64,000 nt of DNA from Urechis unicinctus (taxonomy: Eukaryota > Annelida > Polychaeta > Xenopneusta > Urechidae), in assembly GCA_034190875.2 (NCBI GenBank), contig CM067344.1, positions 18,616,612-18,680,611 of the forward strand, given 5' to 3'. Positions within the stretch are counted from its first letter, which is position 1. Each line of letters begins with the position of its first letter. Shown piece by piece: positions 10,396 through 23,395 of this stretch. The notes below the pieces were generated by a model that worked only from the letters and a program-made list of their open reading frames with translations, made no database searches and was not told the DNA's origin. Made by a program: the position numbers and the translations under genes.

Positions 10396-11358
10396 TAGCC
10401 GTTCACGACGTTTATTAACGTCGTGCAAAGATCGTAACCGAATGCGCGTGAACGATACATGAGTTCCAATTATACACGATAATTACACAAATGTACGCAT
10501 GAAGAATAATTTTTCACATAAATGGATGTTTATTAACAAGTTGAGTTAGTTTACGTGTAAGATTTCGTCAAAGGCGATTTAATCCGGCCAGACAAATTTT
10601 GAGGAGTTCATGTTTATTTTGAATGACAAGATCGGTTGCTGCGCGCACGCGCAGACAAGGTTCTTCGCAAGCGAACTTTTGCTTTCCGAATTTTATTATT
10701 TAAGTATATGTGTCATTTTGTCAATGATTATCTTTTGGCAATACCTACATTAGATGGGGGATATGTATTCAACAATATCACATTGACAATTGAAAAAAGA
10801 AAACATTATGGATTCCTGCAGCCTTGGAGGGGGCACTTGGCCTTGTCCTGCGTAGGGGTGTGCCCTGGGATCTCAAAAACCTGTACCCGTCATACAAGGT
10901 AAAAATGCAAGAGCATACCCCATTCTACAATAATAAGGTCAACAAAACCCGTCGGGAGGCCGAAAAAAACTTACCCCGACACATGTATACTACCTCTATA
11001 TACTTAAGTGCCCCCTCCCCCGGGACCTGCAGCCACATGGCGAGTGAAAATGAAACTGGGTAATGTGACGTCATATCTCCAAAACTGGGGCTGCCGTGAA
11101 CGAAAGTTGTGATTCTAAAAGTTCATTTGACAATTGCTAAATAATCACGAGACAGTGGATAACCAAAATAGTCCGGTTCAGCGGAAATTCATCTCATTTG
11201 TCGACATATATATTTACGTAAGTACACAACATTGATGAGAAGCTATATGCACGCAAAATATAAAACTTGCCACACGACCCACATATCCTCAATCACGACG
11301 GTATATATTTATATTACCGTCGTGCGGTATATATTTATATTACCGTCGTGCGCGGCTA
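10396..11358. mobile_element. TAGCCG...CGGCTA hairpin-ended element
   Basis: It opens TAGCCG, closely followed by a perfect hairpin (CACGACG TTTATTAA CGTCGTG), and closes with two tandem AT cores bounded by ACCGTCGTG before CGGCTA. Its ends match the 42-bp element at 1135-1176. It contains the G-run MITE at 10829-11015 and no convincing gene, so it is non-autonomous. The open frames in it are not supported by any motif. Confidence 0.55.
10829..11015. mobile_element. G-run MITE, copy 1
   Basis: It starts GGGGGCACTT and ends AAGTGCCCCC, with the internal words GGGGTGTGCCC and CCTGTACCCGT, and ACATGTATACTACCTCTATA before the right end. The same layout recurs at 37062, 49571 and 61302. Confidence 0.7.
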
Positions 11359-12840
11359 TCAAACTATCTGCCTCTTTGTAGAGAACTTGGTATCAGGGAG
11401 GGTCACCTTATTAAACCAACTTCATGGGCTGCTGATAGGCTTAGTAGTAGCAAGCTAACCATGGGTATAATGGGACAGGTAGCACATTATTTCCATCAGT
11501 TCCATCAAATGACTATAATCCAAAACATGCTCTCTATGCCTTAATCACTCTTGTTTTCAGTGCCCCCGAGTGTCTCTGTGACAGCCTTTGGAAGAAGTTA
11601 CAAAAATCGGTACATGACCTTGGGATTTTATTTGCATTGTTTGCCGTTTGCCAATACTACATGCTAAGTATCCTGTTTGTGCGTATAAAGTGTAAACAGA
11701 TATGCAGTGACAATTCTGAGGTCTAAGTCAGGTAAACCAAAAATTGTGAATTTGAAATATTATGAAGATCATACCTTCTAGGATTTGAAAAAGTGAGCCG
11801 ATATTAATGCTAAGTTTGACTGCATTGCAAATGAGGAGTTTTAATACATTCAATGCATTAGTTTGCAGTGCCATTTTTAATACTTGTCTCTGATTTCTAT
11901 TATACTGCATGTACCAGATAATGGTAGTGCTTAATGACAGGTTACTATTGATCGATTATGATTGAACACTGATATAGTATACTACAAATATCATTTGTTA
12001 TTGTTTATGATAGATTAATTATTTATAATCAACATCCTCAACTTAAAATATGCAACCAGTAGCTCAAAATTGAAAATTTGTGACAAAATTTTCATAATTT
12101 TTGTTCCCACTTACCTTGCATGTACTTGCTGCAATTGATCCCTTCCAACACATGTTATATTTGTCAGAAATGGAATCAAAGCCCAACAATGATCAATTAA
12201 TAGAAGATCATGATACAGTTTACTCCGTGATATTATCTTGAGCGGTTTTCAAGTTATTGAGATTTTAAGTAAATTACGTCGCGCGGTGTATTTTTGGCTG
12301 ATTTTGCAAATTTCATTATTCGATGACTTTGTACTCAAAATAATAAATGATGTATACAATATATTCAAACAATATTTAAGGCATATATTGTCCTCCAGGG
12401 ATACTTTATGGTACAATGTCTTATTTTGGGTTAATTGCAAAGCTTAATTGTACACAAGTAATTGGAAATGAGAAAAAACGTAATTTTCACGTGACGTGAA
12501 TGAATCGTGATATTCCTTGGACCGTAAAATTATAAAATTTGTACATTTTCATGTAAACATGTTACAATCTGGTAAATTTTGGGGCCAACTACAGCATAAA
12601 TGAATGGTTATTAGGTACTTATCATATAAACACATATTTTGGACATATAAAGTTGGTCATCTGTGCCATCATAGGTTTTTGGAAACAACAAATCAGAAAA
12701 TGACCCTATATTTTGGACCAAAAAATCGCAATAACTTTTGAACGTTTCAAGATATTTTAAAAATTCCAACCTTTTTGAGTTTCCCAAACTAGCTCTTTCG
12801 AACTAAGTACGGGAGTATGCACTCTTGATAAATAGAACCT
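11359..12840. other. Intergenic, AT-rich
   Basis: No gene or element recognised. Long AT-rich stretches near 11940-12700 give only chance open frames. Confidence 0.4.
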
Positions 12841-12900
12841 GACGTTGGTCTTTTGGGCTATCCCAAACCAATCCCCTTCTGAAAGAAAAATCCACCCTAC

Positions 12901-13043
12901 TTGTACGACAGGGTACGCTTTTCTGCCATTTTCACCTTGTACGACGGGTTATACATTCGCACAATACCTTGTACGACGGGGTATGCTTTTTGCCACTTTC
13001 AGCTGCAGCACACCCCTATATAAGGCCAAGTGCCCCCCCCCCC
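12901..13043 (-). mobile_element. G-run MITE, degraded copy
   Basis: It carries TTGTACGACGGGTTATACA, CAATACCTTGTACGACGGGG and CCAAGTGCCCCCCCC, which are the inner and end words of the G-run MITE, but the opposite end is not clear. Confidence 0.55.
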
Positions 13044-13289
13044 CCAATCGGGTACTCGCAAGCTCCACTTTGTTCAAAAGAGCTATTTGACAAGACTTCG
13101 TGTATGGTCTCGACTTTACTCTCTCCCATTTACTAAACAGCCAGCATGAGGAAACACCGCAGTCACAACCGCGTATTTTTTTCAATGAATTCAACGGAAA
13201 ACATTGTTAAAAGTAGACAAGCCACGTTTATTTTCTCTTTTTTTGACGATTCTATGCCCCTTTACCTAACACTTCAAGCAAATAAATAT

Positions 13290-14462
<1,173 letters not shown>

Positions 14463-17400
14463 CTATAACTTGGTCTGTGAGTCGTTGAGTCTTCCACGCC
14501 GGGCTCTCTGGTTGACACGTCCCATGTTGACATTTGACCAGCCTTGTACCATGTGGTCAAGTTCGCTCATGGCTTTCACCGGCTCTGGTTCATGGTTCTG
14601 GGAGCGAGCCACCGCAATGTGGATACATTGTAGCCATTGCTCAGCATGCTTGCTATCTTTGGCTTTGAATACATAGGATTCATCTTGGGTGAAGATTTCA
14701 AATGCTTTGGGAATGTCACGGATGTCTTTACGGACTGCTTTTACACTCTGGATCTTGTTGACAGGCAAAGTCTCACTCCTCTGTAAGCAAATAAAAACAA
14801 CAGGAAATGAGAGCCAATTTGTCGTCATTCACAACATGGTCAAACTTGCAGATTTTTCACAAGCTCTAGAAACTCAACAGCCATTTTGTCCATAACAAAC
14901 CCATAAGATCATCTTTTATGACAGAATATGGGGTGGGTGGGTGGAGGTAATACATGCTATAGACCACAACAAAGAAGGGCTTACAAACAGAAAAGTAAAT
15001 ACAACTGATTTGTGACTGTCCTCAGTCATGGCATTACCATCAATAATTAACTATCTGAATACATTGTCTGTAGTATACTAGCTGTAAGCTGCCCTATCCC
15101 AGCACCATGTCACCACTCACTACTCCCAGCATGCATCACCTGTCACCACTCCCAGCATGCATTACCACCACTCACCATTCCTAGCATGCATCACCACCAC
15201 TCACCGCTCCTGTCTTGCTACATGTAATGGTGGCCCCGGACAGACTGAAGTAGCGCGTCTTCCATCGTTTAAACTTCTTCCATCTGCCTTTCTTCTCCTT
15301 GAGCTGCCCCTCAATGGCAGGCAGACCATCTTCTTGTAGTAGGTCGGTAGTTTTCTCCGGGTGGTTGCAGATGAAACATGCCCAATGTTTCTCAGTCGCA
15401 TTCAACTCAAACACATCAAAGTATCGTTCATTGTGGAGCTCCTGCAAGACGACTTCCTGATCCTGGTTCACAACGGATATTACCTGCCATGATGATAAAC
15501 TCACACAAATACCACAATACAAACTGGATGATTTAGATGATTTCAAGACTTCCTGATCCTGGTTCACAACGGATATTACCTGCCATAATGATAAACTCAC
15601 ACAAATACCACAATAAAAACTGGATGATTTAGATGATTTCAAAATTTGTACTCTGACCTTTGCTGTTGGGAAAGATGAAGTTACAAGCCGTACAAAGCTG
15701 TTACCACTGCTTGTTTTGAGACGGTCCCATGTGGCTTTGAGATTGCCCACTGATGGATCTTGTTGGCTGACAGCTCGAGATGACCGAGCCTAATGAAGCC
15801 GGAACCAAAGAGACAAGGTCAGTTAGAGGTCAAATTAGACCACTTCATAACATATTAGGATTATCCCAACAAGACAAAACGGTTATCACATGAGCTCCTG
15901 CAATACATAGCTGCTCTGCAGAAGCCTTATATATAAATAGAAGTGTTTAAAGATCATTCTAGATGAGCAAAGAATAAATTGTTCCAGGATCCTGATAATT
16001 TAAGTATATTAACCCACACACTGAGAAAAGTATATGTAAAATATTGAAAATATGGTACCCACAAATAATCCAAGCAGTAAATGCTGATCAAATAAATATG
16101 AAAAAGAGAAGAAGGTATGAGATGGATGGAGAAGGCTTTACCTGAGTGGCAAGGAAGATGAGATGGATCCATATACGAGGGTTCTTAGTTTGCATTGTGA
16201 AGAAGTGGCAATTATACAAGCACTGCTCGCTACGACCCAGACAGATGAAGTGAAGTCGACACATGCGCTTGTGTTTGCGCTCTGAAATATCACACACCAC
16301 GACTTCACTCACCAACATGTACACTGTCATTCAAGCTGAGTAATGTAACAAAGGAATCCAGCAGACCTTCTATTGTTGCCTTGATAGGAAATGGTAATTT
16401 GGCCCCCATGTTATCAATGCAGGCCTTGATTTTTGACAGATGTTTTTCACAGAACTGCTGTACAGCATCCCGCAAGGGAATCGCTTGCAGCTGTAGACAT
16501 TTGGTAGATGTATAACAGTAATTTAATAGAGTCAATTTTACAACAAACATAAAGATAATATACTGAATATTAAATTAATTATTCACATAAGTAGGCGTAG
16601 TTGTGGTGGAGATGGTAGGGATAGGTCTTCTCTCTGTCACTTCCCCTTTCATGGGACCCTGCACTTTACTCCCAGCAACCGTTGTCCTGGTGATGGTGGC
16701 TATGGAAGTGACTACTGTGGAAACAGTGGCAGAGAGAGGTCGTTCTGGGAGAGACTGGGGTAAACTGAAAAAAAATATATGAAGGAATGAAAGAAATATA
16801 ATGAAACAAGATGGGGATCAGGAGCTCAGACCGAAGGACCCTGCAGAAAACCTGAGACATGCTTGGCTTCTCAAACGAATGTAGTTGAAGACAACTGGAG
16901 CATTATCATCAATAATAACCATTAATATTGATATATCAAAGGGAAGGAAATCTAGGAACCCACTATGGTAAGGTTAAATGAGAATTTTGGAGTCAGAGGT
17001 AAGGAAACAAATAAATAAAAAGTAATCAGTTTTCATTTGTAGGGATTGATTTACTTAAACAAAGCATAAGAAGCAAAGAAAATTTCTATTCACAGGACTA
17101 AGTTAAGCTTTCAATAGCCAACACTTAAACAATGTACCTGGTGAATTTAGCTGGTGCTCCTATCAATGTTGTGGAAATAGCAGTGGTTGTTTGAGGTCTT
17201 GACAATACAGGTAATGTTAGATTGGGAGAGGTTACAATAATGGTGGGAGGGGCTTTCGTACTACAGGGGGGTGTTATTTGACTAGTGGTTGGGGCATTTA
17301 TATTATAGGGAGAAGCCACCTGGCTGGTTGGCTGGGCATGAGTAGATTTAGTTATTGGTGAATTTTGTGTATTGGTGTTTGCGGGAAGTCTATTATTAAC

Positions 17401-20400
17401 GGATGATGAACAGCGTGTTGTATGTACGACAGGGTTTTGACTGGAATGTGGAGGTTTGGTGCTGAGATAAGACTGAGAGTTTGTTTGACGGGCTGTGTGG
17501 GAGATGACAGAGGAGGAGGTGTTTGTGTGGCTAAGAGACAGAGTATAGTGGATGTTTTCATGGTGAGGAGGAGGATTGACAGGTTGTGGGCGACTGGTAG
17601 TGCTGGTAATGGACATCTGACTGGAGGACAGTGCCAGGCTGCTGGATGGTTGGCCAGGGGGAAGGGGGATGGATTGTGAGTTCTGGAGCAGAGAGGATCG
17701 GGATGACAGTGAGGAAGGAACCTGAGACAACATGGTGCTGCCCAGTGCGACTGACGAAGGGTACTGTAACACAGATTCAGATGCATGGATTCGGGAATGA
17801 CCGGTAACTAGAGGAGCTGAAGAAGGAACAACATGGGCTTGAGGGACAACAGGGTTCCGTGAATGAGGCAGGTTCTGCAGCACAATCATATCACGGGAGG
17901 TCATCAAGCTTTGGTTGTGTGCTGCGACCGGCTGCTTGGCAGTGAAGCCAGGCTCAGCCAGGTGTTGTAGCGAGGGAGCGCTGATCTCACGAGTACTAGT
18001 GCTGACGCTCTTACTACTGGGGATACTGGTTCCCGGACCAAGTATCGTCACGTTTCCTGCTGAATTTTGTCTCTCGCTACCCTCACCTAGCTTGATAACA
18101 GTAACTATGCCATCTGTCTGACTGCCCACAGTTTTCCTGGAGGAAGGGAGGTAGGTGCTGAAAAGGAAAGATGCCACTGTACACTACTAGGAGGCAGCTT
18201 ATATTTAAAAGCTATAAACATGAAAAAAATAGCATACGTTAGCAACTCAACAGCATCATTTGGAAACAGAGGGACGGAGAATGGAAACAGGGTTGTACTT
18301 TCCTGTTTCAGACTAAAAACTTGGGTAATGCCAAATGCAATAAACACAACTATGTGTAAAAGACAACGATAACAAACCAGGAGAACGCTTCACAACCATT
18401 TGACACTACTCACCTGTGATCTCAGTACAAACCTCTTGCTGCAGATATCCTGCAGCTGATGAATGATGCGCCGTGAAGCGATGGGACCCGTCTGACCGTA
18501 CAACAGTAACTCTGACAAGTAAGGACCCAGAGCTGATGGATACACCTCACATATCACCTTCACTTCCTTCAGTAACAGTGGCTGGGTGTGGTTGTCTGAA
18601 TTGGGAAGCTGAGAGAGAAGATAGGAGATGGACTCCTGGGCCTGAGACTAAAATTTAAAATAAACCTCACACTGGATTATTCTGGATACATGGAAAATAG
18701 TGTTTCGTGTATCTTTTGGAAAACGACACTGTATGGAGACTGTGGAAGGTGCGAAGGATGATAACAGAGACTTACAGCATCCTCATAGTACAACTACAAG
18801 CATTGTGTGAAACACCAGGCATTATATGAACCATCATGCATAATGTGAATCATCAGGTAGTAGGTGAAACATCAGGTATTATGTAAATCATGAAGAATAA
18901 AGTGACTCATCAATAATTCTATGAATCACCAGGCATTATGTTAATCATCAGACAGTATGTTAATCATGTGAAATTTCCGAATGGCAGTCATTACCTTCGA
19001 GTATCTCACAGAGATAAAAAATCTTACCTTACTGATTCGCCCTACAGCGCCGTAGATCTTAGCCACCTGACTCAGGGTAGACATCTGTTGCTCTGCCGTC
19101 TCTTTCAGTTTGGCCATGTGACTGAGGAAGGATTCTGCATGGGTGGCAGCCATTGAGGTAAAGGTCTGGAGGACGAGGGCTGCAGAGACTGTTGAGTGGA
19201 GACAGCTACAGAGGAGGGAGATGTAGGTCACCAGAACCTAATGTACAAACACCACACAAAATCCACTACACTATGTAACACACAATTACAGAGTTCACTT
19301 TAAAACATTGCTGCTGCTACATTGTTCAAATCACAACACAACATGCAACTGCCCCTACAATTTAAGTATGGCCATAGTCACACTCTAGATTTTGACCCCA
19401 TCATGACCACATGTAAGCAAACATTCCACCAAAGCTCCATTTCTATTTCAACCGTCTAGTTCCCCTATAGAGCATCTACATATCCAGGTACTATATACAG
19501 GGCAAGAAATAAACATCAAGTTTGGCATTTTTAAGTCACAAGCCATCCCACTCCTAAACACATCAGGTGTTAGATGGTATAGGGAAACTAATAGGAGACC
19601 ACACCAACAAGCCTACCTGTGGTCTTGACTGAGCCACCATGTCAGTCAGCTGCAGAATGCTGGTCTTCTCTCCGACATCACATTCAGGTAACAGGTGGAT
19701 CAGATTACCAATATGGTCGTAGATCAGTCCGCGGTTCTCAGGAAATATCTGAGGTAGAAGCCGCACTAATCCACGATTTTCTGAACAATAACAACAAACA
19801 GTGATCTTGAGAGCCTGATGCAACACAATTCATCAGGCAAGATCTGAATCATCAGGTATTAATGTGGAGACTTATACTCACTGTGTATAAGTATATTATC
19901 CAGTATGAGATGCAGTTGTCGTGCCAACAAGCTGCTGTTGTCGATAGCAGCCAGGGAGAGATAACTCACCAAGTTACGATTCAACTCACAGTTACAATGT
20001 TGAAGAAAACGCACCGCAACTGGTAAAGCTTGTTCCATCACTTGCCGCTCTGAATAATTCTGACAACATAATTAATCAACAGCTATGCTTTAATGAGGTA
20101 TGTTAGGTGCGTGTTAAACATTCCTCAGTCAAATGGCATTGACATCATATATAGCTCGACTTATAGTTCATCAAACTGCTTCAATATGCAATTCAGTCCT
20201 GCATAAGAATCCCAGTAAATTATAAATGATGCTGGTCTGTGTACCATAAATATGGAGCTGAGAACATCAGAGGTGATTTTGGCATGAGGAGGGTCCGGCT
20301 CGTCAGGGGAAGCTGGTGCCACCTTGTGGAGTAAACAGGACTCAAGCAGGAGGACAAGCGCAGTGGAATGGCGCTCAATCGAGTTGGTTTCTCTGTAGAT

Positions 20401-20784
20401 CACACAGTTATGGATAGCTTACTAAAACCTGTCTCCCATAGCTTAAGTATAAATGATGGATCCAATATGGAGTGGATTGATCTCACTTCAACAGCAAAGA
20501 TGACTGCCCAGTGACAAGGTATTTGCATAAGGGCAGTATTACATGATGGGAACACTGGTATTATTTCAGTGTTACCTGATGGCAGATGTGACTCTTGTAA
20601 TACAGATCTCAACCACGCTTTGGTCATTGTCATTCTCAAGGTATGTCTTGGATGATGCAATTTTTCTGATCGAATGCAGAACTTCAGACAAGTCCTCCTC
20701 AATGTCAGCATCGCTCAGCAAGAAGAGATCCCCAGCTTTAGAAAGATCTCGATCTCTCAGGACTTGGGCAAATAACTCATGCAT
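14463..20784 (-). CDS. VEPH1: VEPH1/melted orthologue, 13 coding exons
   Basis: This is a PH-domain adaptor; the fly orthologue Melted acts at the plasma membrane in insulin/TOR-FOXO control, and vertebrate VEPH1 is linked to TGF-beta signalling. Coding exons, 5' to 3': 20784-20576, 20392-20245, 20059-19882, 19780-19617, 19237-19028, 18647-18433, 18157-17138, 16764-16587, 16490-16313, 16281-16142, 15790-15668, 15483-15205, 14780-14463. All phases agree and give 1,119 residues. The start [20 protein letters not shown] and the repeat-like N-terminal half match the family; the 1,020-nt exon is Ser/Thr/Pro-rich and looks disordered. The PH domain is split over the last two exons (start [20 protein letters not shown]; near its end [16 protein letters not shown]). 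A splice acceptor 11 bp before the ATG implies a 5' UTR exon upstream. It is longer than human VEPH1 (about 830 residues), mainly through the disordered exon. Confidence 0.9.
15451..15642. repeat. 96-bp tandem duplication at a VEPH1 splice acceptor
   Basis: Copies 15451-15546 and 15547-15642 differ at only a few bases. On the gene strand each contains a TGGCAG|GTAATATCC acceptor and the first codons of the PH-side exon ([11 protein letters not shown]). Only the 3'-most copy (acceptor before 15483) runs into the rest of the exon. Using the outer acceptor at 15579 would keep the frame and add 32 residues, because 96 is a multiple of three and the duplicated unit is open. Confidence 0.85.
16282..16312 (-). 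other. Apparent 31-nt intron in VEPH1
   Basis: The minus strand reads GTGAGTGAAGTC ... ATATTTCAG over 31 nt between exons 16490-16313 and 16281-16142. Without removing it the upstream frame hits TGA at 16307-16305; removing it joins NDSVHV to ERKHKRMC in frame. The alternative is a one-base sequence error. Confidence 0.6.
18786..18968. repeat. Degenerate ATCATCAGG minisatellite in a VEPH1 intron
   Basis: About eight copies of a 20-25 bp unit like GTGAATCATCAGGTATTAT. Single related units also occur near 19550 and 19830, within other introns of the same gene. Confidence 0.7.
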
Positions 20785-20795
20785 TGTTTCTGGCC

Positions 20796-22581
20796 CTGCA
20801 ATGGAATTGTAACAAGTGATTTTAAATTGAGTAAATGATCTAATCATGGCGGCAACCATAAGCTCTACTGGACCATGTTTTGGCCGCCCATGGGAGGACT
20901 GGCTCTGACAGATGTCTTGGGAGAATTGTGAGGGGAGCTTGTTTAGTTGTTATGTAGCGAATCAGACATTGCAGTTTACTGAAGGAATGAAGCAAAGGCT
21001 CTTGCCACTTCCAGATTCATTAATACAAAAATGTATTTTTCTTTCAGAGCTGCGCCAAGGCAGTCTATGCGAATACAAGCAAATGAACCCAAAATACGTC
21101 TTAAATAGCACTGACAATCTCATAAGCCATTTTGAAATCGCTTTGAAAATAGACCACAGTAGCGCGCCAAAGTAACACGCATTCCGATTGGATGCGACAC
21201 AAGATGATTGCTCCAGCCTTGCTTTGAGTGGTGCTGGCTACTTCATTCATGACCGCTCCCGGAGACGATTTTATGAACAGGACCATGAAAGTAGGTCATG
21301 ACCTTAGATGATGGTACCAAAAATAGACTTATTCTCTTTGGGATGTGGAATTGCACATGACATTACATTCATAACTTCTTGTGATATCAATTTAAATGAT
21401 TAGAAACAGCCAATAAGAGTCAGTTACCATTCCCAGGTTGGTGAAGATCTAGTCGGAGTATTATTGTCACATATTGATCACTGTGAGACTGTGACATTGA
21501 CAACAGATGGGACTAGAAGAGATGACTGTGACATCGACAACTGATGGGGCTAGAACTTACAAGAGATCATATCACTTGGTCCAACAGAGGTGGACAGAGA
21601 CGATTCTCTCAATTATACGAGGCAACATGTAATATTGTTACTGTTTCCTCAGCGACATTAGCACACAGGAATACAATCTATTTTAACAACCTAAACAAGA
21701 TACTAACACTAATTTATCCTTCCTACATTACTTGAAACCTTCCCGTGACCATAATATGATACGTTAAGTGACTGACATTGCCTCTTGACTCATTCATACA
21801 GGAAAAACTTTTTCTATTGCCAGTTCATATGTGCATCATGATAAGTAGCACAATGTTGAATCACTTCACAACTACTCAACACTGCTATCAACAGAATCAT
21901 TCTCAAAATAAACACAGTTTTGCCGACTAGTTAATGTATACAGAATTGCCATAGAATTGCCAATGGAAAAGTGGGACACTTCCCAAAAGTCAAATACACT
22001 ATCAACTATCACAGTCATTTATTTAGACATGAGAGTCAAAATCTACTTGCATTTAACCATATACTGGTCTCTCTGTTGGTGTCAGCCATACATACAAGTC
22101 TTCTGTCACTCAACAATCGTGATGCAAACCTAGAGTGACCATCTGATTCCTCATCAGTGAAAGGGGACCGGTTGTATGTATTGACTATTGATAAACAAAC
22201 ACTGTTCGAAACAATCAAACCAGATGGGACATTACTTGTGAGCAAAGAAAGTTCAGCCGATATAGCGTCCGTGATGTTTACAGCTCTCGATGCTTCACGT
22301 CGGTATTGTAAAATGATCTTTGAAAATCATCAGGGGCAAGGTATCTTTCAAAATTGGACCGGTGTCCCAGATAGTTCACCCCCAGTCGAACGTCTTTGTT
22401 GCTACTAAGGCGGCCCGAACTCCCAACTTGGCCCAAGTCAAAGACAGGTCTGTTCTACTCCACTGAACAGCCCATTGACAGGTAGCGCCGGTCGGACGGA
22501 CATATAGAATATATATAATAGATATATACTATACAATAAGAGGTCGTCGTAGATAGCTAATTGACAGTGTACTATAAGTAT
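20796..22581. other. Upstream region of VEPH1
   Basis: It should contain the 5' UTR exon and promoter of VEPH1, but I cannot place them. A plus-strand frame at 22157-22408 has no recognisable domain and no splice support. Confidence 0.35.
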
Positions 22582-22716
22582 TAGCTCCGGTCGAACGGTA
22601 ACATGAATTTATACAGGACTACTGAGACGTTTTGTACTTGTATAGCCCTACAAGACGTCTGAGTAGACATTCATGGAGCTAGTACTTGTAGGGCTAGATT
22701 GAGCCCCCAAAACACC
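22582..22716. repeat. Rearranged R1-family fragment
   Basis: It contains the R1 left end (TAGCTCCGGTCGAACGG), then the right end in inverted form (TAGCCCTACAAGACGTCTGA) and a second right end (ACTTGTAGGGCTA), so it is a scrambled or nested copy. Confidence 0.55.
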
Positions 22717-23202
22717 TAGCTGACAAGTGCCTTCAGTAACACAAATTGCCAAAATATATACCTGTAATTTGTGAAATTACATGGCGGTGAGTTTTTATGT
22801 AGTTTACATCGACCGTGAGCTTCGATTCAATCACAGCATGCGGGGATCTTTGTTGACAGAAATTCCCAAATATAAAGTTGAACTTGTGCTAACCCGGAAG
22901 TAATTGTGACTTTCTTTGAGTCAACAGGAGAGCATCAACAGCGCCGAATTCGTTGGAGCAGGAAAAAGAAGAAACGCTTCCACTAAACGAACATGCGTTC
23001 GTAATTTCATATTAGGCAGAGCACAATACTTTTAGCTTTAAAGCCCGTTCATGTGAAGCGTTATTATGATGGTAATGAATGTTTCACGATTGTAGACGAA
23101 AAAAATGAGAGTTACGGTCAAGTCGTATAGTAGATATACATGGTGGGGGTACTGGAACAGTATTCCCCCTTGTACACTACTTACCCTTTAGCAGCTTATA
23201 CA
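22717..23202. other. Intergenic, nothing recognised
   Basis: No coding or repeat structure that I can support. Confidence 0.35.
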
Positions 23203-23318
23203 AGATTTTTTGCTCACCCTAAGTAAGAGAAAGGCGCCTCGGACCCGACCCCCAAACGGGACAGAAGGAAGATTTTTGCTCACCCTAAGGGCGCCTCAGA
23301 CCCGACCCCCAAACGGGG
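23203..23318. repeat. Direct repeat next to element A
   Basis: Two copies (23203-23260 and 23270-23318) share TTTTTGCTCACCCTAAG, GGCGCCTC and GACCCGACCCCCAAACGG. They lie between the PolB 3' end of element A and unique DNA, so they could be part of that element's terminal region. No inverted partner was found near 30.6 kb. Confidence 0.65.
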
Positions 23319-23395
23319 CCGAGGTGCTAGTTTGTAGGTAAACTAGTGTGCCCATAGGCCAGGATGTCTACACCACTCGCGGCTATCCACCTCTT

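Noticed and set aside
16088-16330. Frameshift in VEPH1 making it a pseudogene
   Set aside because: A 31-nt segment with consensus splice signals restores the frame and all other exons are open, so I prefer a tiny intron, with sequence error as the alternative.
22036-22408. A plus-strand frame with DGTLLVSKESSADIASVMF as a gene
   Set aside because: No domain, no splice partners, and the antisense frame is equally open.
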